Source: UBA8401 sp041665525 (GTDB lineage: Bacteria; Bacteroidota; Ignavibacteria; UBA10030; UBA8401). From it: a stretch of DNA of 64,000 nucleotides. Position numbers and translations under genes: made by a program. Of the stretch, positions 49,601 through 54,974 are shown piece by piece. Where the stretch lies: positions 1 to 64,000 of the forward strand of contig JBAYIS010000012.1 of the NCBI GenBank assembly GCA_041665525.1, given 5' to 3'. The notes under the pieces are model-generated. The model was not told the DNA's origin. It did no database searches and saw nothing but the letters and a program-made list of their open reading frames with translations. Position 1 is the first letter of the stretch, and the number at the start of each line of letters is the position of its first letter.

Positions 49601-49808
49601 ATCCGGCGCTGTTCGCCGAACGTTTTGCCCAGAACTGTACGGTAAATGAGACATTCGTCGCAAAGGATTGTACTGCACTTGAGGCATTTGAGATATATTG
49701 TGATGATCCATTGAACTCCATCGATTTATTTTGAGCGGTTGAATATACGGCACCAAGAAATACCAGTGCTGTTATGAATATGACGATAGAGATTGTTTGA
49801 TTTTTCAT
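37653..49808 (-). CDS. Giant surface protein: 7 LamG, 2 FG-GAP propellers, Hydin-like and IPT domains, T9SS sorting
   Basis: A 4051-residue exported protein with signal peptide 1-25. Seven LamG/concanavalin-like domains (about 26-210, 920-1110, 1240-1425, 1660-1855, 1985-2190, 3055-3255, 3500-3700) each begin GxxLxFNGSxxY and end with WNxARTQxQI and GLxxYxRFDEGSG. ASH/choice-of-anchor-D strands (FGSVNVGxxKTDSxxVxNTG) link them. IPT/TIG domains lie near 345 and 2300. Two calcium-binding FG-GAP propellers (about 440-830 and 2400-2740) each contain seven DxDxDGxxD loops. A fibronectin-like linker and a T9SS sorting domain end it (NYPNPFNPVT... to LVK). It probably binds polysaccharide or other cells at the surface. 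The frame is unbroken over 12.2 kb. ATG follows GGGGGACCA. Confidence 0.9.
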   Translation of the reverse strand: MKNQTISIVIFITALVFLGAVYSTAQNKSMEFNGSSQYISNASSAVQSFATNVSFTVQFWAKRSANSAGYIVGQGTLATRQGLQIGFRTAGLFSFNFFGDSLDSDPITYDTKWHHYAVTFNSTSKARNIYMDGLLIKSGTAGGNYTGTGNVHMAKAFTSYFSGSLDEIKLYNVERTQSEIQASIGESTSPWGNLISYIDFSSVSGNYVYDIINSWTDLFGSPTYENPSTLVAGQPTFSTSVVNYNFGSVNVGSSPTGSFYVKNTGSGILNINSVSSTNARFTISPTTAKAIFAGDSVQYTVTFTPLTAGIQSGNIAYTHNASGSPTNFAVAGLTSIPSFTSFTPDTGQIGSTVTITGTNFNTTPANNKVFFGSTPASVQTATSSQLTVTVPLGAASGPITVETGGYVMQSASAFTITFTSNTTLTSTSFKAGTSSFVQIDNNSGTRNDIISLDVDRDGKLDLVVAGSNSIGIYRNIHSGGLFTTGSYDTRQDISLSFSPSKLMVADVDGDGVQDIIASTSTSSPITILRNTSTIGSFSFSATSLSPGTSNSSANVGIGDIDGDRKQDIVFAGYLGAPTYGNRLITFRNTSSPGTVSFDAAVITPFTRASDPYGIAVTDLDADGQADVAVIQGSTSGPDYIIVSVFRSTAIPGSISYNASQGFAVPPNYYYAKFITTADLNDDGLPDLICGSSNSTLSIFRNTSASGAISFAARQDFSVHDTYYYVPEISTADVTGDGKIDVIASTPYNSYVRVYPNTSSGTISFGTAVDYSNQISSTYWNTQGHAVTDGNLDGKPDIIVASSSNISIFENRMVSPQFVASSYNYSVGSFPVGLYKKDSINVTNNGGQTLTISSATSTNSADFSVTPTSATIANGSNQWFVINYHYNSSGTRTTKLVFAHNAANHNDTVNVSATNSFSTQANAGNMLTLNGSNQYVNAGIVTTAVNNITMEAWVYWNGQSGTRSIIYHGNTGASGYGIYLYNNAVPAQSLTILCGGKGWVTSSTQLPTNSWHHVAAVRDNGTWKMYLDGVEISLTNTAVIPNAPAGELSIASGTFGGEYFSGKLDEIRLWTVARTQAQIHSSYQSQAGNETGLAAYYRFDEGFGAITGDGSGNGKNVTLINAPTWGTSTAPVGAPLYSTSTSTVAIGYIANGSNKTDSVTISNTGNGVLNLTPSSNNLKLTFSPATLAISSGTNAKLYITFSPQTGSDTTGTITLTHNSSGSPNTISVNHLTAASFGKEATAGNTLLFNYDAYSDFASTPYSSALNPTGTFTYEVWARSDVPDYSYSGYIISSGNGSTGISIAPDNYGWIVRMGTGGTEMALYSSGRTQSVWYHLAVTYSGTTAKLYVNGVLKATTSGVFSKNTSLPLYVGTNSAAPWYSGFTGTIDEIRIWNVARTQEQIYADMTNSLYGNESGLAAYWRFDEGSGTTVQDKTMGERNLTLGGTNYTPTWQSSTAGFPAPYYNNYTASLSYGNVQTTRTKKDSFYVKNFGATNLSVSSVTSNNARYTIAPTTAAIASNDSGKFIVTFAPTVVQAENGTFTVTHNAYGSPHTLTVSGNGATANSSASPTSLAFGTVQVGNIKIDSVTISNSGAISLQVDSVKGPNSNYSISPTSAVIAASGSQKFYITFTAELPAGTSNGNVSFYHSAGGSPTTVSVTATKAFTAASTAGQAMQFNGSNSYDSVAAGPNFANSSFSVEFWAKRSANASGYIVSQGTTSNNQGLHIGWRNASTMTFDFYGSPMDLSGLAYNTEWHHWAFTYNAATNTRLMYQDGVQMASYVSASDYSGSGVAYVGRGIVIPAQPLFNGQIDELRIWNTARTQAQIQANYKSQAGNETGLLAYYRFDEGSGAKVYDLTGGGKTLSKNSTASFVSSTAYIGTPAYSATPSSLAFGSVHIGVAKQDSFVVTNTGGGLLNIGTITSGDGSYTISPSTAILTPSASQKVYVTFLPMAPAASHNTTLSLSHNASGSPNSISITGSGVFQAAANSGNGLTFTSTSKFIDIPSSAALSTANFTVELWMKIGATWQWGAVIDKGRNQVPVKNWYILTTNSSTPEAQGIKVGMQGGTEVTTTWGDNNWHHIALTYDGANRKLYVDGALKNSQAVSGYSPVASTIRIGGRQDTSVYSLNPFDGNIDEVRLWNVARTQSEIQSSYASLAGNETGLVSYLRFDESSGTTAYDASGNSLNGTIYNGLTRMIPSTAPVNVPVYSPSATSKNFGNIYFSKNKQDSITISNTGGGFLHVTNISSNNAQFTFSPDTMSLATGASATLYITATPTSLGTQSGTITLTHNASGSPSAISVQAKGIVPVITSFTPASGAAGTSVVILGSGFSPTPANNTVYFGTTKGMVSASTDTTITVAVPTGATYAPITVQTDNLQAHSRNGFIVKFNTSNQVTSGSFAANVTTSATANGYGMFIADIDNDGKPDLVTGNESSNGMNVVRNTSTSGSFSFATPLNFSTSPYSGLDVAVGDIDGDGKLDVLSAQVNGDRFSIFRNTSTSGSVSMAARMDYTLTAAHGSAIGDLDGDGKPEVVVANNSGNQITVYKNSSTPGTISISSVLSLTSGSGPREVHLSDFDGDGKLDIAAVCYNAGGISVFRNTSSVGTVSFNAKQDMSASCFGMAIGDLTGDGKPEIAAACGSGGYVRVFQNTSAAGAITFGAGVNYAAPANRTITIGDFSGDGKPDIASNSASSSVSILKNNFTSGTLITSSFAAEVAYAIGSNTWNLRSADLDGDGKMDIAAIGQASSSISLLRNTVPLPATFVANPGSKAFGSVNLGSSKTDSIYVKNTGGVALSVTNAVSTNAQYTVSPITGTVAIGDSLKFLITFTPTTAAVVNAKIVFADNTAAGSDTVSVSGTGTGPVISLRDSSKAYGVVLVSSNKKDSVYIKNTGNATLSVSNISSSSGEFTVSPTTFSINASDSGKLYITFAPTSTGTKSSVINIVHNGTTTSDTILVNGKGIHPVFSSSVSSNAFGNVGLYQTKTDSVTVTNSGSDTLIISSVTKSNAQYSLSPTSASLLASASQKFYVTYSPTAIAQANDTLVFTHNAGSITKIPLSGTGAYLPASSAGNAVDLNGSNQYADAADGVWFNGNFTIESWVYVRNIVNYARLMDFGNGAGSNNILVAVSTGTSGQVSLHVFQGTSSQMIQAPAALPLNTWNHIACVLNGITAKIFINGTEVVSGSLWAPLNVTRTLNYIGRSNWSDPYANMKVDEFRIWNSARIQTQIQSGMNASLSGNEAGLIGYFRFDESSGTTAYNITGSGNNAQLINSPSRVVSDVKIPGSNFNPSKTVFAHSNIGIGGSSPDTAWVKNYGPLSLQIDSVKSSNAEFTISPVSASVVSNDSVRIISILTPLTAGTKSSNITFYSNAFTSPNILTSSGTALSSEPTVRDSHATFSTVTSYKATIKWQKGDAENHLVIVKSGSAVDGTPVDGSSYSAHAAFGSGSQIGAGNYVVYNSTGDSVVVTNLEAGQTYHVAAFGYNGNGTVTNYFTPSTAVNSCAIPYPTNSPYAGTALSFDGSNTRYGTIPLSTPTTYTIEMWIKPHTTANQTIFARTDAGGPMFSYSHALDISGGKFRHFAFDGNAKIVTDQSSLTPDTWHHVAIVAVNGGMMRLYVNGNAVGTPVNVNTLWTGGDRYIIGYGAQGIFNGSIDELRVWNSERTVQQIRENMHRTLTGNHPGLISYLQFNEGSGSAAADSIHGNDAALVNAPAWVSSNVPVGSGVCVCTTGSQSGSIPLGNISLNLSDDFDAAVDLVATELSVLPNTTPEGYSSVKGNRYFILNAYGSAGTFLTQARFTLGSGIIDPRADFFPGGVQLFKRESTADGAWTEVASADSARSETGEVWFSGISSFSQFVIVEKEELLPVEISSFSGFSDRLNAELRWTTATEWNNYGFEIERRTLSSLTGTALGGAWTKGGFVEGSGTSSSPRNYSFKEKLPAATYAYRLKQIDGNGAHRYSVAVTVEVGTAPAVFTLWQNYPNPFNPVTTIEFTLAKDGLTTLTVYDLLGREVATLLHEERRAGTYHQVIFNARNQASGVYFVRLRSGESIQLKKMMLVK

Positions 49809-49907
49809 TGGTCCCCCGAAATTTATGGAGTGGCGTTCACGTACGCCTTTCGTATCGCTCGGAAATCACAAACGGTTTTTTCAATCATCGGACTATATGG
49901 TAGCATT

Positions 49908-49941
49908 TAAAACAGAAAAGGCATTCCATATACGGAATGCC
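49908..49941 (-). terminator. Terminator upstream of the giant gene
   Basis: On the minus strand, GGCATTCC, loop, GGAATGCC, then TTTTCTGTTTT. It would stop transcription arriving from the right before the giant gene, about 100 bases before its start codon, so that gene has its own promoter. Confidence 0.7.
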
Positions 49942-50430
49942 CTCCTGAGTCCAACTGTCGACTGGTGAAAATATCATCATCCGGCCGCCAGGATAACCAC
50001 ACGCTACATAAAGATTTCAATTATACTCATTGCGACTGGCGCTGGGATTGGTTGAAATTGAATATGCCGACATAAATAAGCGGCGCGGAAAATTGATGTT
50101 CGTACCATAGACGATATTCGATTGCCGCAAAAGAGTGTTCATTGTATGGCGGTATCATCACCGCCGGAAGGTGCTGCTTTGAAAGAAATTAATACTGATT
50201 GGGTGTCGCCATCCGATTTCGGCACCGGACAAGGTGAGATGGAATACTGATGTTCGATTCACAACCGATCTCCCCTGAACTCGGCTGCTCCGTTTGATTA
50301 ACGTTCGAGAAAACGTACTCTTTCATAACAAGGAAAGCAATAATGAAATGCGGCAGTCTCCCCTGAAATCGGAGTGAGCAGTGCTGAATCACGACGTTTC
50401 GAGCCATTCGGTTCAGAGCACGGCATCAGT

Positions 50431-50499
50431 TGTCCGACAGTCCCAACGGGATGGCTTTCCCGAAGGGACCACTTCGTGGTGCCATTGCACTGTCGGACA
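50431..50499. repeat. TGTCCGACAGT repeat, copy 1
   Basis: Ends TGTCCGACAGT and ACTGTCGGACA are inverted repeats. The inside has CCCAACGGGATGGC and CTTCGTGGTGCCATTG. Related copies lie at 54805 and 57182. All three are followed by (A)TCAATGGATAGTTTC or a near match. Confidence 0.8.
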
Positions 50500-50583
50500 C
50501 ACATCAATGGATAGTTTCACTTTCTGGAAGTTAATTCATGTATAACCGCATCAAACTCAGATCCCGGCCATTTCCAAAATGAC

Positions 50584-50622
50584 ACGAGTTAGCCTTTCAT
50601 GGCTAACTCGTTTGTCTTTTTT
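50584..50622 (+). terminator. Orphan plus-strand terminator
   Basis: Perfect stem ACGAGTTAGCC, four-base loop region, GGCTAACTCGT, then TTGTCTTTTTT. The only tail suited to termination is on the plus strand, yet no plus-strand gene lies upstream back to 37342. Confidence 0.8.
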
Positions 50623-50777
50623 AAGAATCCCGGTGTCCAACGTGTTTCGCAACAATGGCAATTCAAAAATGCAGAACTGACAGAAGATTTCATCGTCAAG
50701 CGGACAAGTCGTCGGGATGCTGACCGGGTTTATTTTTTGGGTTTTATTTTTTTCTCACATGCTCAACGACTTTTTTG

Positions 50778-51674
50778 CTATTTCATCAAGACCAGCTTTC
50801 TCATCTGCGATTTCCCGCCCGATGTCAACCGTGCAAAATAGATGCCGCTGGCAAGGTGTGTCCCGTCGAACTGGGTGGAATAATAACCTGCTTCCTTCAC
50901 TTCATTCACCAGCACCGCCACCTCTCTTCCGATCACATCATAGACAATTAATGATGTTTGACGTACTGCTGACAACTGATAGCTGATCACTGTTGTTGGA
51001 TTGAACGGATTCGGATAGTTCTGATCCATCGAAAACACTGTCGGTATGCTGCTGATCGTTACTTCAACGGATTGTGAATATGTAAACTTTCCGTCGCGGT
51101 CGATCTGTTTGAGACGAAAGGAGTATTGACCTGCAGAGACAACAAGGTCATTGAACACATACTCGTGAGGAACATTGGAATTACCATTCCCCTCCCTAAA
51201 ACCGATTTTCTCCCATTGCTGGCTTGAGCTTTGAGTTTTGGGATTTATGATTTGTCCATTTGACCCGAATCCCAAACCTCCAACCTGTTTCCTTTCTATG
51301 CCAAACCCATAATTATTTGTTTCTGCAACAGTTTTCCACTTCAGTTGAATATTCTGCAGTTCCCGAGTGACTGTGAACGATTGAAGTTCTACCGGCAGCG
51401 GCTCTCCTCCTCCGCTAGTTTCGTCCAGCGTGATGCTTTTCATGAGCGTCAGCGTTTCCGTGGTACTGCTGTTATCTGTTTTCTTCACGACAATACCGCC
51501 GCTTTCATCGAATGTTATTGATTTCACTTCGGTGACGAGCGAATATTTATTGGTACTGTTTGTAAAATTGAGATTCATGAATGATTGTGCGCCTGATACC
51601 TGTCCGAATAGAATAAGAATGGACACGATCGCCGTCATACGGATGAGCGAAGAATCTTGATCTACTGTTTTCAT
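50778..51674 (-). CDS. Small T9SS cargo protein
   Basis: A 298-residue exported protein: signal peptide about 10-29 (ending SGAQS). A short region resembles the start of the DUF1566-like neighbour (NKYSLVTEVKSITFDESGG). It is followed by the fibronectin-like linker (LPVELQSFTVTRELQNIQLK, YGFGIERK, about 95-200) and a T9SS sorting domain (NYPNPFNPTT... to LVLMK). It has almost no unique domain, so it may be a short surface tag or a remnant of a larger protein. Function unknown. It follows the DUF1566-like gene by 67 bases on the same strand, a likely pair. Confidence 0.75.
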   Translation of the reverse strand: MKTVDQDSSLIRMTAIVSILILFGQVSGAQSFMNLNFTNSTNKYSLVTEVKSITFDESGGIVVKKTDNSSTTETLTLMKSITLDETSGGGEPLPVELQSFTVTRELQNIQLKWKTVAETNNYGFGIERKQVGGLGFGSNGQIINPKTQSSSQQWEKIGFREGNGNSNVPHEYVFNDLVVSAGQYSFRLKQIDRDGKFTYSQSVEVTISSIPTVFSMDQNYPNPFNPTTVISYQLSAVRQTSLIVYDVIGREVAVLVNEVKEAGYYSTQFDGTHLASGIYFARLTSGGKSQMRKLVLMK

Positions 51675-51741
51675 TGTTTATCATCAAAGTTATGAGTGAA
51701 TATATTCTACCGTTTCATCGCAGTGTGAAACGACCAGAATG

Positions 51742-52410
51742 TTAAAACGCGCGAACAGCACGGACTCTTGCATCGAGTGTCTGGTCCTTGTCAAATTGGT
51801 ATCCGTTCCCATAACCTCCGTCATAAAAGAATTGCGCCCACGATTTCGATTCCGGCCATTCCGGCCAGCTGGTGGAACTCCAATAATGTCCGGTCGGGGA
51901 GAATCCACCAATCACTGCACGATTCACAAACAGAAGATTCAATTCATACTTCGACGGCAAATACCAATCGGTATATCCGCCGGATGTTTTGAGATAGCAA
52001 TAGTATGCCGCGTAGATGCCGCTTTGTTGATTGTAAAAAACAATGTTATTTGTATTATTATAGCCCGAATACAATCCGTCTGGTGATGCATTCAACGCAT
52101 TGTAGTTGTAATTCAGTGACCACGGCATTACAACTATTTCTCCGATTGTTTCGTCCGTTTGCGCCGCAACAAGCCCATGCCAGCCGGTCGCATCCACGTA
52201 GACAACGACCCCTCCCAGCGCTGTGTCCCCGACTGAATACCCGAACGTAATCGTATCGATCTCACTTATTTTGATGTTGGTATATGAACTATCGTTCTTT
52301 TTAATTTTCATGCTCGGTTGTGCATAGACCGTTGTCATACCCAGCAGTATGACCAAGACGAATATGGCGCTGTTCAAAAATAGTGCGCGGAATGCTCCTG
52401 TGTAGTTCAT
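51742..52410 (-). CDS. DUF1566/Lcl-type lectin-fold protein
   Basis: A 222-residue exported protein: signal peptide about 1-30 (ending TVYAQ), a short KIKKNDSSYTNIKISEID segment, then a C-type-lectin-like DUF1566 domain (about 60-222). The hallmarks are GGYTDWYLPSKYELNLLF, HYWSST, and RVRAVRAF at the very end. Such domains bind surfaces or matrix (Lcl of Legionella binds glycosaminoglycans); this one's ligand is unknown. It lacks the YPNPFNP sorting domain of its neighbours. ATG 52410 follows TAGGAGTACCA. It is upstream of the small T9SS gene. Confidence 0.85.
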   Translation of the reverse strand: MNYTGAFRALFLNSAIFVLVILLGMTTVYAQPSMKIKKNDSSYTNIKISEIDTITFGYSVGDTALGGVVVYVDATGWHGLVAAQTDETIGEIVVMPWSLNYNYNALNASPDGLYSGYNNTNNIVFYNQQSGIYAAYYCYLKTSGGYTDWYLPSKYELNLLFVNRAVIGGFSPTGHYWSSTSWPEWPESKSWAQFFYDGGYGNGYQFDKDQTLDARVRAVRAF

Positions 52411-53037
52411 TGGTACTCCTAACGATAGTAAGATTGGAATGAGAATATAGTGGAACGTATTGGAACTCCGTCACAATTCTGAGACGGCTGCTGCAAGGAA
52501 AGGAGACCCAACAGATATGGACTTGAATGAGAACAATGGGGGTAGATTCACCGCATTGCAGGTCAAGAGAACAGCACTATCGTTTTCAAGCACCCTGGTA
52601 ATGCCAATAGCGGATAAAATTGTCTTGATTCAATATGCAATAAATAGAATGAAGGGCAAAGAGATAATTCGAGAATTCTTTAATGTGTGTCAAATAATCC
52701 CACCAGACGAAGGGACAATTTCGTGCTCAGTTGAATGTTTTCCGACATTTCCACTGTCGTATACTAATCAAAGTGACTGTCGACTACCCGGTGCCATTAT
52801 CCGAAAGGTTTCCGGATCGTGTGCCGTCAAAATATGCCCGGCAGAGTCGCGAGTGAAAGAACTGAAGTTCAGCAATTGATCCAGCAGACCGGCGTTGAAT
52901 GTGGTCCACACATTCGACGGCAGGAAATGAATCGCAGCGCTATTCCTTCTTATCAATTATTTCATTATTCTTTGATGATAATTCCGTTGATGTGATGGTT
53001 ATGACGGGAAGAATTCTCTCATCCAATATGGTCCCCT
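52411..53037. other. Gap between divergent genes
   Basis: No gene is recognised. A 139-codon open frame at 52460-52879 has no ribosome site or family resemblance. The promoters of the DUF1566-like gene and of ftcD should lie here. Confidence 0.45.
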
Positions 53038-54723
53038 ATGAAAAAACTCATCGAATGTGTCCCGAATTTCAGTGAAGGACGGAACATGGCCGTCATAAAG
53101 CAGATCACCACTCAGATCGAACAGGTGGACGGAGTGCGATTGCTGGATGTGGACCCCGGAAAGGCCACTAACAGAACGGTAGTGACGTTCGTCGGAGAAC
53201 CTGAGGCGGTCATTGAAGCGGCATTCCTGGCAGTCAAGAAAGCCTCTGAGATCATTGACATGAGGAACCATACCGGTGAACATCCCCGCATGGGTGCGAC
53301 CGATGTCTGCCCGCTGATCCCTATCGCCGGGATCACCATGGAGGAGACCGTTGTCTATGCACGCCGCCTGGCCGAACGGATAGGAAAAGAACTTTCCATT
53401 CCCGTGTATTGCTACGAGTATGCAGCGTTTGCCGAGGAGCGGAGGAATCTTGCGAACTGTCGCGCGGGAGAATATGAAGGCCTTCAAAAAAAATTGTCCG
53501 ACCCGAAATGGAAACCCGATTTTGGTCCGGCAGCATTCAATGCAACAGCGGGAGCAACCGCCGTTGGAGCACGGGATTTTCTCATAGCCTATAATGTGAA
53601 TCTCAATACGACCTCTGTGCGACGAGCCAATGCGATCGCATTTGATATCAGGGAAAAGGGACGTCCCAAACGGGAGGGGAACCAGATCACCGGTAAAATT
53701 CTGAAGGATGAACAAGGAGAGGACATCTACATTCCCGGCACATTGAAAGCGGTGAAGGCGATCGGTTGGTTCATTGAAGAATATGGCATTGCCCAGATCT
53801 CCATAAATCTTACTAACATCAATATCACCCCTGTGCACGTTGCATTCGAAGAGGCATCCAAAAAAGCATTGGAACGGGGCATCCGGGTGACCGGTTCCGA
53901 ACTGGTTGGATTGATACCCTTGAAAGCCATGCTCGATGCAGGAAAATATTTTTTGAGGAAACAGCAGCGTTCTGTCGGCGTCTCGGAGGAGGAACTAATT
54001 AAGATCGCGGCCAGATCGCTTGGCCTCGATGATCTCAAACCGTTCAATCCAAAAGAAAAGATCATAGAATATCTGCTGAAAGACAATTCAAAAAAGAAAT
54101 TAATTGACTACACTTGCAAGGGATTCGCAAACGAAACAGCATCCGAATCACCCGCTCCGGGGGGTGGGTCAATCTCAGCGTACATTGGCGCACTGGGAGC
54201 ATCGTTGGGAACGATGGTGGCGAACTTATCATCACACAAGCCCGGCTGGGATGAGCAGTGGGAGGAGTTCTCCGTCTGGGCTGAAAAAGGTCAGGCGATC
54301 AAGGACAAGCTGTTGTTCCTGGTCGATGAAGATACCAATGCATTCAATGGCATCATGGATTCGTTCAAGCTGCCGAAATCGACAGAGGCAGAAAAGAAAT
54401 TGCGGTCCGAGGCGATCCAGGCAGCAACAAAATATGCGATCGAGATCCCCTTTCAGGTGATGGAAGCTTCATACGCATCGATGGATCTGATCAAGGCCAT
54501 GGCGGAGAAAGGAAATCCGAATTCGGTCAGTGATGCTGGTGTCGGTGCTCTGTGTGCACGGTCAGCCGTGATGGGGGCTTTTTTGAATGTAAAGATCAAT
54601 GCTGCCGGATTGAAGGATGCTGATTTTGTCAAAGAGAAACTTCAAACGGGTGCAGAACTGGAGCGCAAGGCAATGGCACTCGAAAAAGAAATTCTCGAGA
54701 TTGTGAACGGTAAAATTAAATAG
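53038..54723 (+). CDS. ftcD: Bifunctional glutamate formimidoyltransferase/cyclodeaminase
   Basis: A 561-residue cytoplasmic enzyme that ends the histidine-degradation pathway via formiminoglutamate. The first domain moves the formimino group to tetrahydrofolate, and the second closes the ring and releases ammonia to give 5,10-methenyl-tetrahydrofolate. Formimidoyltransferase N- and C-subdomains span about 1-300 (ECVPNFSEGRN opening; His in NHTGEHPRMGATDV; the RRNLANCRAGEYEGL loop). Cyclodeaminase spans about 350-555 (ESPAPGGGSISAYIGALGAS). The fused order is the same as in animal FTCD, and it also occurs in some Bacteroidota. No other hut genes are in the window. Confidence 0.95.
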   Translation: MKKLIECVPNFSEGRNMAVIKQITTQIEQVDGVRLLDVDPGKATNRTVVTFVGEPEAVIEAAFLAVKKASEIIDMRNHTGEHPRMGATDVCPLIPIAGITMEETVVYARRLAERIGKELSIPVYCYEYAAFAEERRNLANCRAGEYEGLQKKLSDPKWKPDFGPAAFNATAGATAVGARDFLIAYNVNLNTTSVRRANAIAFDIREKGRPKREGNQITGKILKDEQGEDIYIPGTLKAVKAIGWFIEEYGIAQISINLTNINITPVHVAFEEASKKALERGIRVTGSELVGLIPLKAMLDAGKYFLRKQQRSVGVSEEELIKIAARSLGLDDLKPFNPKEKIIEYLLKDNSKKKLIDYTCKGFANETASESPAPGGGSISAYIGALGASLGTMVANLSSHKPGWDEQWEEFSVWAEKGQAIKDKLLFLVDEDTNAFNGIMDSFKLPKSTEAEKKLRSEAIQAATKYAIEIPFQVMEASYASMDLIKAMAEKGNPNSVSDAGVGALCARSAVMGAFLNVKINAAGLKDADFVKEKLQTGAELERKAMALEKEILEIVNGKIK

Positions 54724-54804
54724 CGTACTTCGACATACCGGCATGCCCTCTCTCAGCAGCAGTCGGGTGAGGAACATACAACCTGGTGATTAATATTCAT
54801 CTGA

Positions 54805-54851
54805 TGTCCGACATTCCCAACGGGATAGCGTTGCCATTATACTGTCGGACA
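54805..54851. repeat. TGTCCGACAGT repeat, copy 2 (short)
   Basis: A shorter version (47 bases) with ends TGTCCGACATT and ACTGTCGGACA enclosing CCCAACGGGATAGC and TTGCCATTAT. It is followed by ATCATTGGATAGTTTCACT, as in copy 1. Confidence 0.75.
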
Positions 54852-54906
54852 CAGATCATTGGATAGTTTCACTATCCCGTTGTTGATTCACCTTCAGGTG
54901 CACCAA

Positions 54907-54938
54907 AACAAAAAATCCCGGCCTTCGCTGACCGGGAC
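54907..54938 (-). terminator. Terminator of the propeller T9SS gene
   Basis: On the minus strand, TCCCGG, a 10-base loop, CCGGGA, then TTTTTTG, 37 bases after the stop of the gene at 54975-57041. The plus strand is weaker, but ftcD converges on it. Confidence 0.75.
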
Positions 54939-54974
54939 TTTGGTTGCCATTTGCACTTTTCTGATTTTTGGATT

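Larger units (their letters stand above)
49942..50777. other. Gap without recognised genes
   Basis: No convincing gene on either strand. It contains the palindrome-ended repeat at 50431-50499 and an isolated plus-strand terminator at 50584-50622. From 50623 to 50777 it is AT-rich and leads to the stop of the small T9SS gene. Confidence 0.5.

Noticed and set aside
51742..52410. T9SS cargo like its neighbours
   Set aside because: The protein ends with the DUF1566 domain and has no YPNPFNP sorting domain.
52460..52879. 139-codon plus-strand ORF
   Set aside because: No ribosome site, signal or family resemblance; a chance open frame in a divergent promoter region.
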